DNA from: Pseudomonadota bacterium
GTDB lineage: Bacteria; Pseudomonadota; Alphaproteobacteria; Rhizobiales; Xanthobacteraceae
Direction of reading: 5' to 3'
Length of the DNA stretch: 8,682 bases
Assembly: GCA_023390695.1 (NCBI GenBank)
Contig: JAEWCJ010000089.1
Location: 1-8,682 of the forward strand
The notes under the pieces: model-generated
What the model was told of the DNA's origin: nothing
What the model saw: only the letters and a program-made list of their open reading frames with translations
Database searches by the model: none
Part shown: positions 1 to 6,137 of the stretch, in pieces
How the letters are laid out: every line of letters begins with the position of its first letter
How positions within the stretch are numbered: position 1 is the first letter of the stretch
Made by a program: the position numbers and the translations under genes

Positions 1-2
1 GC

Positions 3-89
3 CCGGATGAGAAGGACAGCTTTTCCAAGGCCCTGAACGCCGCTCTGAGCGAAGCGAAGCGAGGACCCACCCGAACGGTAATGACCTAG
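3..89 (+). CDS. possible 3' end of an upstream gene (hypothetical, partial)
   Basis: The frame starting at base 3 is open from the window edge to a TAG at 87-89. It gives about 28 residues that begin PDEKDSFSKALNAAL and end in TVMT. The composition (acidic/lysine-rich amphipathic stretch, mostly G or C at third positions) would suit the C-terminus of a real protein on the same strand as the ada-like gene. It is too short to assign to a family. The minus strand is also open across much of this stretch, so the strand choice is a guess. No function is proposed. Confidence 0.3.
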   Translation, partial: PDEKDSFSKALNAALSEAKRGPTRTVMT

Positions 90-119
90 GTCCCTAGCGC
101 GAACAGAAATCGGGTGGGT
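65..119. repeat. nested inverted repeat upstream of the ada-like gene
   Basis: A perfect 10-base inverted repeat pairs 65-74 (ACCCACCCGA) with 110-119 (TCGGGTGGGT). Between the arms lies a second palindrome, CTAGG (86-90) against CCTAG (93-97). The left arm overlaps the end of the possible upstream reading frame, and the right arm ends 35 bases before the ATG of the ada-like gene. It could be the transcription end of the upstream gene (no T-run follows), an operator, or part of a dispersed intergenic repeat. The sequence alone does not decide between these. Confidence 0.5.
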
Positions 120-141
120 TGGCAGCAACGAGCATCCTAGT

Positions 142-149
142 AGAGAGGG
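142..149 (+). promoter_or_regulatory. Shine-Dalgarno sequence setting the start of the ada-like gene
   Basis: The purine run AGAGAGGG ends 5 bases before the ATG at 155. It supports that ATG over the in-frame TTG at 119, which has no comparable purine run before it and lies in the right arm of the upstream inverted repeat. Confidence 0.7.
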
Positions 150-154
150 CTGAC

Positions 155-1054
155 ATGAACATCGCGAGGCCCGCCATGCTTTCGCCCGACCGCGTTTTAG
201 AACCCGCCGACCTTGGCACCTCCGCGCAGGACTATGACGTCGTGCGCCGCGCCATTGCGCATATCCGCACCAATTGGCGCGCGCAGCCGGAAATTGACGC
301 CATTGCGGAAGCCGCCGGCGTAACCCCGACCGAACTGCATCATCTGTTTCGGCGCTGGGCCGGGCTCACGCCCAAAGCTTTTCTGCAGGCGCTGACCCTC
401 GATCACGCGCGCAAGCTTTTGCGCGAATCCGCGAGCGTGCTCGATGCGACATACGAAGTCGGCCTGTCGGGACCGGGACGGCTGCACGATTTATTCGTCA
501 CGCACGAGGCGATGTCACCCGGCGAATGGAAGGCGGGTGGCGCAGGCATGACGCTGACCTATGGCTTCCACCCTTCGCCGTTCGGAATCGCTCTTGTGAT
601 GACCACGCCGCGCGGCCTGTGCGGACTGGCGCTGGCCGACACAGGAGAAGAGCAGGCGGCTCTGCAGGACATGCAGCGCCGCTGGCCGCAGGCCACTTAC
701 GTCGAGAATGGCGCGCTTACGGCGCCGATCGCGGAGCGGATTTTCAATCCCGCGCAGTGGCGTCCGGACAGGCCATTGCGTGTGGTGCTGATCGGCACCG
801 ACTTCGAGGTTCGCGTTTGGGAAACGCTGCTGAAAATTCCGATGGGCCGCTACAGCACCTATTCGGACATTGCCGAGAAGGTCTGCTCGAAGAAAGCCGC
901 GCGCGCGGTCGGGGCAGCGGTCGGCAAGAACCCGATCTGCTTCGTGGTGCCCTGCCATCGCGTCATCGGCAAGAGCGGCGACCTGACCGGCTACCACTGG
1001 GGCATCACACGCAAACGCGCAATGCTGGGCTGGGAAGCCGGACAAGTGACCTGA
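155..1054 (+). CDS. ada: Ada-like AraC-type regulator / methylated-DNA--protein-cysteine methyltransferase fusion
   Basis: This is a 299-residue fusion. Residues about 29-126 form an AraC-type double helix-turn-helix (IAEAAGVTPTELHHLFRRWAG, then the second unit ending SPGEWK). Residues about 132-299 form the O6-alkylguanine-DNA alkyltransferase domain. That domain has the acceptor motif VPCHRVIG with Cys267 (codon 953-955), the hinge KNPI just before it, and the arginine-finger segment ARAVG. The family moves the alkyl group from O6-methylguanine or O4-methylthymine to this cysteine in a single-use reaction. E. coli Ada additionally has an N-terminal zinc domain whose Cys38 takes methyl groups from phosphotriesters and switches the protein into an activator. 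That domain is absent here: only about 28 residues precede the helix-turn-helix. The repair function looks intact. Any regulatory role would need another trigger, such as methylation of Cys267. The ATG at 155 was chosen for its Shine-Dalgarno sequence. The gene is monocistronic on the + strand and converges on the deacetylase gene. Confidence 0.88.
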   Translation: MNIARPAMLSPDRVLEPADLGTSAQDYDVVRRAIAHIRTNWRAQPEIDAIAEAAGVTPTELHHLFRRWAGLTPKAFLQALTLDHARKLLRESASVLDATYEVGLSGPGRLHDLFVTHEAMSPGEWKAGGAGMTLTYGFHPSPFGIALVMTTPRGLCGLALADTGEEQAALQDMQRRWPQATYVENGALTAPIAERIFNPAQWRPDRPLRVVLIGTDFEVRVWETLLKIPMGRYSTYSDIAEKVCSKKAARAVGAAVGKNPICFVVPCHRVIGKSGDLTGYHWGITRKRAMLGWEAGQVT

Positions 1055-1058
1055 CCTG

Positions 1059-2120
1059 TTATTCGCGCGCCGTCAGCTCCGATACCGTGATCGCGATGTC
1101 GTCCGATCGCGCAAAGTGCCCTTTACGATAATCGGCCAGCACATCCGCGCTCACACCATCCATGAAATCGGCGAGTGCCTTGTATGTCACGCAACGCACC
1201 TCCGGCAGACCGCAGACGGTGCGGGCGAATATCTTAAGGGCTTCCTTGTAGGCTCCATCCTGGTAATCGAAGAAATGATGCCCGATATGCAACGGCGCGC
1301 GATTTCCACTGTAGTTGGCGCGGAAATATGCGAGATAAGTCTGCACGACCTGATCGCGGAAAAAGATATGGCGGCGCGGATCGACCTTGGCGCCGGACTG
1401 CGCAACGAAGAAGTTGTAGTCCATCGACAATGTCGCACGGCTTGAATTGGCGAGCTTCAAACGCGCGAGATTGAACCGCCAAATGCCACCGACCTTCTCC
1501 GGCCAGGCATCGGGCGCGCCGTTGCCGCTGGTGTCGTAACGAAACTGCCGCCCCCTCAGAACCGCATAAAGGCCTGCACCGGTCGCGAGATAAGGTGCGC
1601 GAAAACCGGCAATATCAGCGACCGGGAATGACAGCTTTACCTGCGGATCGAGCCCATTGTTCTGGGCAATGTTCTCCAGCATTGCGTCAAAAGACGCGAA
1701 TTCCCGCTCCCACTCGACTTGCGACCAGGCACGGCCATCGAAATGCCCTGCCGCGTGTGAGGCGATCTCATGACCGTTCGCGTGCAGCGCATTCACGTAC
1801 TCGACACGGCGCTTCACATCCTCGGGCGAGCCGCCGAAACCGATCATGGAGACGCCGCGCGGCTGACGCGGACCCGCATATGCGTTGCAATGCTGCTGGG
1901 CGACAAAATTGACGGCACTAACGAAAAAGGTGAAATGAACGCGATCACCGCCGCGATTCATCTCGGCGGCGAAATCCAACAATTCCTGCCAGCGTTCGAG
2001 CTCGGTGCAATTGTCGAACGCGATGGCGATGAACTGCGGCGGACGATCCACCGCCGCCTGCGCCGTCGGGACAAGCCAATTGAAAATAATGATTGAAAAT
2101 ACACAGGTCAGGCATCTCAT
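1059..2120 (-). CDS. exported polysaccharide deacetylase-like (CE4/NodB-fold) protein
   Basis: The product is 353 residues with a likely Sec signal peptide (MRCL, hydrophobic core IIIFNWLV, probable cleavage after AQA near residue 22), so it should act outside the cytoplasmic membrane. CE4 motifs appear in order. Motif 1 is IAFDN (D36, N37). Motif 2 is SHAAGH (H122 and H126, the metal-ligand histidine pair). Motif 3 is GFRAPYL (R174-P176). A late LHIGHHF (278-284) sits where the motif 5 histidine is expected. The RAPYL and later WP elements recall the chitin-deacetylase-like branch more than classical NodB. Family members remove N-acetyl or O-acetyl groups from polysaccharides; the substrate here is unknown. 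In motif 1 the second Asp, normally a metal ligand, is Asn, so activity or metal choice may differ. No Shine-Dalgarno is visible before the ATG, which lies inside a hairpin. No upstream in-frame start exists before a stop codon. It lies 93 bases downstream of gpmA and may be transcribed separately. Confidence 0.8.
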   Translation of the reverse strand: MRCLTCVFSIIIFNWLVPTAQAAVDRPPQFIAIAFDNCTELERWQELLDFAAEMNRGGDRVHFTFFVSAVNFVAQQHCNAYAGPRQPRGVSMIGFGGSPEDVKRRVEYVNALHANGHEIASHAAGHFDGRAWSQVEWEREFASFDAMLENIAQNNGLDPQVKLSFPVADIAGFRAPYLATGAGLYAVLRGRQFRYDTSGNGAPDAWPEKVGGIWRFNLARLKLANSSRATLSMDYNFFVAQSGAKVDPRRHIFFRDQVVQTYLAYFRANYSGNRAPLHIGHHFFDYQDGAYKEALKIFARTVCGLPEVRCVTYKALADFMDGVSADVLADYRKGHFARSDDIAITVSELTARE

Positions 2121-2140
2121 GCCGTTCGTTAAACGGCATG
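2118..2140 (-). promoter_or_regulatory. perfect hairpin covering the deacetylase start codon
   Basis: CATGCCGTT (2118-2126) and AACGGCATG (2132-2140) form a perfect 9-base inverted repeat around a 5-base spacer. The start codon of the deacetylase gene (2120-2118 on the minus strand) lies within the stem. In the mRNA this would hide the start and could restrain translation; as DNA it could be an operator. No Shine-Dalgarno is visible between it and the gene. Confidence 0.5.
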
Positions 2141-2148
2141 GGATCTTT

Positions 2149-2164
2149 CGGCTTCAACAAGCCG
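2149..2164 (-). repeat. short stem-loop upstream of the deacetylase gene
   Basis: CGGCTT (2149-2154) pairs with AAGCCG (2159-2164) around a 4-base loop. It lies 8 bases upstream, in the minus-strand sense, of the start-codon hairpin, making two hairpins in tandem. It could also be the 3' structure of the gpmA transcript, though no U-run follows. Confidence 0.4.
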
Positions 2165-2213
2165 GTCGACTTAACTTTACCCGGTAGGCTTAACGGACAG
2201 CGTAAAGAGGCGG

Positions 2214-2837
2214 TTATACCGCAAGGTCCAGCTTGGATTCGACCGTCGCATCGGCGTTGAGCCGGTAGATGATCGGCACGCCGGTCGAAATCTCGCGCTT
2301 GAGAATGCCTTCCGGCGACAGCTTCTCCAGCACCATGACCAGAGCGCGCAGCGAATTGCCGTGCGCGGCAACGATCGTGCGCTCGCCGCGCAGCACCCGC
2401 GGCAAGATTTCCTGAACATAATATGGCAGCGTGCGCGCCAAGGTGTCACGGAGGCTCTCGCCGCCGGGCGGCGCGATATCGTAGGAGCGGCGCCAGATAT
2501 GGACCTGCTCCTCGCCCCATTTCTTGCGGGCATCATCCTTGTTCAACCCCGACAGGTCGCCGTAATCGCGTTCGTTCAGCGCCTGATCCTTGATGACCGG
2601 GATGTTGCCCTGGCCCATCTCGGCGAGCAGAAGATCGAGCGTGTTCTGCGCCCGCTTGAGCGCGGAGGTGAAGGCGATGTCGAAGACAAGTCCCTGCGCC
2701 TTGAGCTTGCGGCCAGCTTCCTTCGCTTCGGCGATGCCCTGCTCAGTCAGTTCGACATCCCGCCACCCGGTAAAAAGATTTTTCAGATTCCATTCACTCT
2801 GGCCATGACGCACGAGTACAAGCAGGTGTTCGCTCAT
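2214..2837 (-). CDS. gpmA: 2,3-bisphosphoglycerate-dependent phosphoglycerate mutase (short form)
   Basis: The enzyme interconverts 3-phosphoglycerate and 2-phosphoglycerate in glycolysis and gluconeogenesis, in the cytoplasm. The 207-residue protein opens with the phosphohistidine motif [10 protein letters not shown] (H11 is the residue phosphorylated in the family). It continues with FTGWRD (22-27), the substrate arginine segment SALKRAQNT (R62), the acid/base glutamate in [11 protein letters not shown] (E89), PPGGESL (123-129) and the second catalytic histidine in AAHGNSLRA (H159). It is shorter than the roughly 250-residue E. coli enzyme, as is usual for alphaproteobacterial members: the insert and C-terminal tail are reduced but all catalytic residues are present. 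The start is supported by GGAAGG at 2843-2848, 5 bases before the ATG. The dapB stop is 18 bases upstream, so the two genes are very probably cotranscribed. The gene appears to close the operon, with a 93-base gap and hairpins after it. Confidence 0.95.
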   Translation of the reverse strand: MSEHLLVLVRHGQSEWNLKNLFTGWRDVELTEQGIAEAKEAGRKLKAQGLVFDIAFTSALKRAQNTLDLLLAEMGQGNIPVIKDQALNERDYGDLSGLNKDDARKKWGEEQVHIWRRSYDIAPPGGESLRDTLARTLPYYVQEILPRVLRGERTIVAAHGNSLRALVMVLEKLSPEGILKREISTGVPIIYRLNADATVESKLDLAV

Positions 2838-2855
2838 CGATACCTTCCATTGCTA

Positions 2856-3671
2856 TTAGAAGTCTGCGAGACCGAGAACATCGGCCATCGAATACAGACC
2901 GGGCTTCTGCCCGCGCGCCCAGAGCGCAGCCTTCACCGCGCCGCGGGCAAAGATCATGCGGTCTTCCGCACGATGGCCGAGTTCGATGCGTTCCGCTGGG
3001 CCGGCAAAAATCACATTGTGCTCGCCGACCACCGTACCGCCACGCAATGTGGCGAATCCGATATCGCCGGCCTTGCGCGCGCCGGTATGCCCGTCACGCA
3101 CCGCGACCTTGCGTGCGTTGAGATCGACGCCACGGCCTTCCGCAGCCGCGCGGCCGAGCAGCAAGGCCGTACCGGAAGGCGCGTCGATTTTCTTGTTGTG
3201 GTGCATCTCGACAATCTCGATGTCGAAATCTTCGTCCAGCGTCTTCGCTACACGCTTCACCAGAGCCGCCAGCAAATTGACGCCGAGGCTCATATTGCCG
3301 GACTTGACGATGACCGATGTCGCCGACGCCGCCTTGATGGCAGCTTCATCCCCGGCCGAGAAACCCGTGGTGCCGATGATGTGCGCGATGCCGGACCCGG
3401 CGGCCAGCGCCGCGAGTTCGAGACTGGCCTTGGGGATGGTGAAGTCGATGATACCGTCAGCCTGAGCGGCAAGCGCCCCGGCGTCCGAGGTCAGTGCAAT
3501 GCCGATCTGCCCGAGCCCTGCCAGCTCTCCGGCGTCGCGCCCGAGGAGCGGCGAGCCCGCATGCTCCAGCGCACCCGCGAGAACGGCACCCTTGCTGTCG
3601 GCAATGGTCTGGATCAGCGTGCGCCCCATGCGCCCGCCGGCGCCGGCCACGATCAGCCGCATATCGGACAT
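2856..3671 (-). CDS. dapB: 4-hydroxy-tetrahydrodipicolinate reductase
   Basis: The enzyme reduces the DapA product (hydroxy-tetrahydrodipicolinate) to tetrahydrodipicolinate with NAD(P)H, in the pathway to meso-diaminopimelate and lysine. It is therefore needed for peptidoglycan. The 271-residue length is normal for the family. The N-terminal Rossmann motif is [13 protein letters not shown] (residues 8-20). The catalytic signature [15 protein letters not shown] (155-169) places H157 and K161 at the positions of E. coli His159 and Lys163. GTTGFS (100-105) and [20 protein letters not shown] (216-235) are also typical. An alternative start at Met4 (MRLIVAG) would still leave the fold complete. 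The ATG at 3671 has GGGAG at 3680-3684 with an 8-base spacer, which favours it. Upstream is the DUF1330 gene (60-base gap); downstream is gpmA (18 bases). No riboswitch or attenuator is apparent in the upstream gap. Confidence 0.96.
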   Translation of the reverse strand: MSDMRLIVAGAGGRMGRTLIQTIADSKGAVLAGALEHAGSPLLGRDAGELAGLGQIGIALTSDAGALAAQADGIIDFTIPKASLELAALAAGSGIAHIIGTTGFSAGDEAAIKAASATSVIVKSGNMSLGVNLLAALVKRVAKTLDEDFDIEIVEMHHNKKIDAPSGTALLLGRAAAEGRGVDLNARKVAVRDGHTGARKAGDIGFATLRGGTVVGEHNVIFAGPAERIELGHRAEDRMIFARGAVKAALWARGQKPGLYSMADVLGLADF

Positions 3672-3731
3672 CGGTCAGTCTCCCAAATGTGGCGCGGATA
3701 TAGCGGGCCGGGCACGCCTTGTCAGCTTCTG

Positions 3732-4034
3732 TCAGGGCTGCGCGCCGTCGTAGCCGGCGATAATGACCAGGTCGACCTCGCATCCCTTTTTCAGATGCTG
3801 CGAGGCCTCCTGATATTCCGGCGAACGGAAACAGGCGAGCGCGGCTTCGTGGGTCGGAAATTCCAGCACCACATTGTGCTGCCGTGAAGCACCGATCGGC
3901 GTTTCGTGTGGACCGCCGCGCACCAGAAAGCGGCCGCCATGTTTGGCAAAAGCGACGGCGTTGCGCTTGCGATATTCGTCATAGGCCGACTGATCGTTGA
4001 TGTTGAGGCTGGCGATCCAGTAACCCTTGGGCAT
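3732..4034 (-). CDS. DUF1330 family protein, function unknown
   Basis: The small protein of 100 residues begins MPKGYWIASLNI and contains the segments YDEYRKRNAVAFAKHGGRFLVRGG (about 18-41), VVLEFPTHEAALACFRSPEYQEA (55-77) and a C-terminal VDLVIIAGYDG. This pattern (early YW, KYGG/KHGG with RGG, a central V-x-EFP strand, then a YQ helix and a terminal hydrophobic strand) is that of DUF1330. These are ferredoxin-like alpha/beta proteins of the dimeric alpha-beta barrel type. No catalytic role is established for the family that I can name with confidence. There is no signal peptide or membrane segment. It has a strong Shine-Dalgarno (GGGGAG at 4041-4046, 6 bases before the ATG), lies 20 bases after pyrF and 60 before dapB, and is therefore almost certainly cotranscribed with both. 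That suggests a cytoplasmic housekeeping-linked role, but this is inference from position only. Confidence 0.88.
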   Translation of the reverse strand: MPKGYWIASLNINDQSAYDEYRKRNAVAFAKHGGRFLVRGGPHETPIGASRQHNVVLEFPTHEAALACFRSPEYQEASQHLKKGCEVDLVIIAGYDGAQP

Positions 4035-4054
4035 GCCTGTCTCCCCTATTTGCC

Positions 4055-4774
4055 CTATTCGCAGGCCTGTCTGATTTCGGCGGCGATCGCTGCAGCCGCG
4101 GCGCGCGGATCGCTCACGGCCGTGATCGGGCGGCCGACCACAAGATAGTCGGAACCAGCCTTGATCGCAGCCGCCGGCGTCATGATGCGTTTCTGGTCAC
4201 CGCCATCGGTGCCGGCGGGGCGAATGCCCGGCGTCACCAGCAGGCGATTGGGTCCGACGATCGACCGCAACATGTCCGATTCCTCGGCCGAGCAAACGAT
4301 GCCGTCCACCCCGAGTTCGCAAGCGCGAGCAGATTTCCGCTGCACCTGGTCTGCGACGGTGCCCACGTAGCCCGCTTCGGCCACGTCCTGGTCGTTGTAG
4401 GAGGTCAGGATCGTGACCGCGAGAACCTGCAGGGAGGAGCCGCGTTTCGCATCGAGCGCTGCCCGCACCGTCTGCGGATAGGCGTGCACGGTCAGGAATG
4501 TCGCGCCAAGCTTCACGACGCTTTCCACGCCCTTGCCAACGGTGTTGCCGATGTCGTGCAGTTTCAAATCGAGAAACACCTTCTTGCCGGAGCGCACGAG
4601 GTCCTTCGCGAATTCAAGGCCGCCGGCATAGCCGAGCTGGTAGCCGATCTTGTAGAACGACACCGCATCGCCAACGCCGGCGACGAGCTTTTCCGCCTCG
4701 GCGACCGAGGGCAGATCCAGGGCCACGATCAGGCGGTCGCGCGGGTCGATGGCGAAGGAAGATTGCTGCGTCAC
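4055..4774 (-). CDS. pyrF: orotidine 5'-phosphate decarboxylase
   Basis: The enzyme decarboxylates OMP to UMP, the last step of de novo pyrimidine synthesis, without a cofactor. The 239-residue protein has the class I signature: IVALDLP (D20), YKIG (K42), [14 protein letters not shown] with the catalytic D-x-K-x-x-D network (D69, K71, D74), TVHAYP (95-100), VTPGIRP (180-186) and VVGRPIT (212-218), which binds the phosphate. The start is GTG at 4774, inside a 4-base overlap (GTGA, 4771-4774) with the stop of the preceding flavoprotein gene. GAGG at 4783-4786, 8 bases upstream, supports it, and no in-frame ATG lies before the conserved LIVALD strand. The overlap implies translational coupling to the FMN reductase gene. 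The DUF1330 gene follows after 20 bases. Confidence 0.96.
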   Translation of the reverse strand: MTQQSSFAIDPRDRLIVALDLPSVAEAEKLVAGVGDAVSFYKIGYQLGYAGGLEFAKDLVRSGKKVFLDLKLHDIGNTVGKGVESVVKLGATFLTVHAYPQTVRAALDAKRGSSLQVLAVTILTSYNDQDVAEAGYVGTVADQVQRKSARACELGVDGIVCSAEESDMLRSIVGPNRLLVTPGIRPAGTDGGDQKRIMTPAAAIKAGSDYLVVGRPITAVSDPRAAAAAIAAEIRQACE

Positions 4775-5352
4775 GTCAATTGCCTCGTGATATCGATCAG
4801 ACGCTGCAACACGCCCCTAAGCCGTTTTACGGTCTGTTCGTCTTTCAGATTGTCGTTTTCGTCATAAGCGTCGGCGGCGCGCAGCACCGCGATCTGGTCG
4901 GGGATCACCAGCGCGCCGCAGCCGATTTCCAGCACCTGACGCAATGCGAGCAATGAGCGCATGGCGCCGTAATTTCCGTTCGAGGCGCCGCCGAGCGCGA
5001 AGACGCGATCCTTGTAGGCGGCGAGCGGCATTTCACGGCCCTCGCGCACGCGCGACACCCAGTCCAGACTATTCTTCAGCAGCGGTGTGACGGACGCGTT
5101 GTATTCCGGGCTGGCAATGAAGATGCCTTGGTGCGCCATGAACATCTGCTTGAGCTTGATAGCGTTTTCCGGCTGGCCGCTGCGGGCTTCAAGATCGCCG
5201 TCGTAAAGCGGCATCGGATAATCGGCGAGCGAGATATGGGTGGCGTCGGCATCCATCAACGCCAGTTGCTTGGCGGCATTGGCGGCCAGCCGCGCATTGA
5301 ACGAACCCGTGCGGATCGAGCCTGCGAAGACCAGGATTTTGGGAATTGCCAT
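4771..5352 (-). CDS. NADPH-dependent FMN reductase family flavoprotein
   Basis: The 193-residue flavodoxin-fold protein is of the NADPH-dependent FMN reductase / chromate-quinone reductase type. The phosphate-binding loop for FMN is [17 protein letters not shown] (7-23, with the GS-x-R-x-x-S-x-N pattern at 11-19). The flavin-contact motif [18 protein letters not shown] is at 81-98, and the [18 protein letters not shown] segment at 121-138. Members use NAD(P)H to reduce bound flavin and pass electrons to quinones, azo compounds, chromate or free FMN; the physiological acceptor cannot be read from sequence. The start ATG has GAGG (5357-5360) only 4 bases away, slightly close. It overlaps pyrF by 4 bases and so is probably the first gene of the pyrF-DUF1330-dapB-gpmA operon. 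The 98-base upstream gap is filled with stem-loops. No signal peptide is seen, so it should be cytoplasmic. Confidence 0.9.
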   Translation of the reverse strand: MAIPKILVFAGSIRTGSFNARLAANAAKQLALMDADATHISLADYPMPLYDGDLEARSGQPENAIKLKQMFMAHQGIFIASPEYNASVTPLLKNSLDWVSRVREGREMPLAAYKDRVFALGGASNGNYGAMRSLLALRQVLEIGCGALVIPDQIAVLRAADAYDENDNLKDEQTVKRLRGVLQRLIDITRQLT

Positions 5353-5365
5353 GATGCCTCGTCAC

Positions 5366-5441
5366 TGCCGGCGAACCCGGCAATCCATCGCCTGCGGATA
5401 AGCTATTTGATGGATGCGCGCGCGGGGCAAGCCCGTGCGCG
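5366..5441. repeat. three abutting stem-loops between pmtA and the FMN reductase gene
   Basis: Three inverted repeats follow each other almost without gaps. TGCCGG (5366-5371) pairs with CCGGCA (5377-5382) around a 5-base loop. ATCCATC (5383-5389) pairs with GATGGAT (5409-5415) around a 19-base loop. The GC-rich arms 5417-5426 and 5432-5441 pair over 10 bases with one mismatch or wobble around a 5-base loop. The last lies just after the pmtA stop and could act as its 3' end, though no U-run follows. The first ends 5 bases before the Shine-Dalgarno of the FMN reductase gene. Confidence 0.5.
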
Positions 5442-5450
5442 AGGCAGACG

Positions 5451-6053
5451 TCAGCCCTTGCGGTAAATCCACACGCGCGCCGGGGGCAGGTTCATCCAGA
5501 TCCGCTCGGAGGCTTCCGTTTTCACACCGGACAGGCCCTTGGGGAGCGGCGGCGTCGTCATCGAATAGGTGAACTGGATGAAGGGCGCTTCGGGCCGCAA
5601 CAGCGCGAAAGCCTCGTTGATCAGACGCAGCCGGGTTTTCACCGGTTTGGTCAGGAGCGGCAGACCCGACACGACGGCAGCAGCCGGCTCCTTGAGCAGC
5701 GATTCCAGGAGCCGCTTCAGGCTGTAGGCGTCACCCTGCACCACGGTCGCCTCCGGAAAACGCGAGCGCAGCAGACGGCAGAAGACCGGATTGAACTCAA
5801 CGAGGACAAGCCGCGCCGGATCGACACCGCGCTCCACCAAGGCCTCGGTGACCGGACCTGTGCCCGGCCCCAATTCGATCACCGGTCCGGGAATATCGAT
5901 ATCGACATAGCGCGCCATGGTGCGCGCCAGAAAACGCCCCGAGGGCGCAACCGCCCCGATCGACAGCGGTTTCTCCAGCCAAGAGCGGATAAAGCGCACC
6001 TCATCGTCGAGACGCAGGCGTTTCTTCTCGGCTACACTTGGCTGAAGACGCAT
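5451..6053 (-). CDS. pmtA: phospholipid N-methyltransferase (Sinorhizobium-type PmtA)
   Basis: The product is a 200-residue SAM-dependent methyltransferase. Motif I is VIELGPGTGPVTEAL (residues 58-72). The acidic end of strand 2 is LVEFNPVF (84-91, E86). VQGDAY (105-110, D108) follows, then VVSGLPLL (127-134) in place of the N-x-P-Y of rRNA dimethyladenosine methylases, and PFIQFTYS (157-164). This combination marks the rRNA-methylase-like PmtA group of rhizobia, which methylates phosphatidylethanolamine stepwise towards phosphatidylcholine at the cytoplasmic membrane face. An N6-adenine RNA methylase of the KsgA group is the main alternative but is less likely given SGLPLL and the short length. 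The reading frame extends to a TTG at 6101. I chose the ATG at 6053 because MRLQPSVAEKKRLR begins a normal-length protein, although no strong Shine-Dalgarno precedes either codon. It sits 91 bases after dnaJ, with a hairpin between, and 98 before the FMN reductase gene. Confidence 0.82.
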   Translation of the reverse strand: MRLQPSVAEKKRLRLDDEVRFIRSWLEKPLSIGAVAPSGRFLARTMARYVDIDIPGPVIELGPGTGPVTEALVERGVDPARLVLVEFNPVFCRLLRSRFPEATVVQGDAYSLKRLLESLLKEPAAAVVSGLPLLTKPVKTRLRLINEAFALLRPEAPFIQFTYSMTTPPLPKGLSGVKTEASERIWMNLPPARVWIYRKG

Positions 6054-6106
6054 GGTTCGACGGCTACCGTTGATATGGAGCTGGTGACCCCGCCCAAGCA
6101 ATAATC

Positions 6107-6133
6107 GGTATAGGGCGCGCAGCCTGGGGTCAA
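6107..6133 (-). promoter_or_regulatory. candidate internal promoter for pmtA
   Basis: On the minus strand TTGACC (6133-6128) is followed after 15 bases by TATACC (6112-6107). This resembles a sigma-70 type promoter with a shorter than ideal spacer. It lies directly after the hairpin at the end of dnaJ and about 50 bases before the pmtA ATG, the right place for a separate pmtA transcript. The evidence is sequence resemblance only. Confidence 0.28.
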
Positions 6134-6137
6134 GCTG

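Noticed and set aside
119..146. TTGGCA-16-TAGAGA as a promoter for the ada-like gene
   Set aside because: The -10 match is poor and the implied transcript would begin almost at the ATG, although a ribosome site is present upstream of it.
119..154. TTG at 119 as the start of the ada-like gene
   Set aside because: It lies in the arm of the inverted repeat without a Shine-Dalgarno. The ATG at 155 has AGAGAGGG at a suitable distance, and the extra 12 residues add no domain.
2361..3887. Open reading frame of 508 codons on the + strand opposite gpmA, dapB and part of the DUF1330 gene
   Set aside because: It is fully antisense to three well-recognised genes, its product resembles no family I know, and long antisense frames are expected opposite GC-rich genes with strong codon bias.
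5402..5430. TTGCCC-17-AATAGC on the minus strand as a promoter for the FMN reductase operon
   Set aside because: The -10 match is too weak and the -35 falls within a hairpin, so I do not list it. The real promoter may be here or further upstream.
6054..6101. TTG at 6101 as the start of pmtA
   Set aside because: The 16 extra residues are not typical of the family and the codon lacks a Shine-Dalgarno. The ATG at 6053 gives a normal-length protein.
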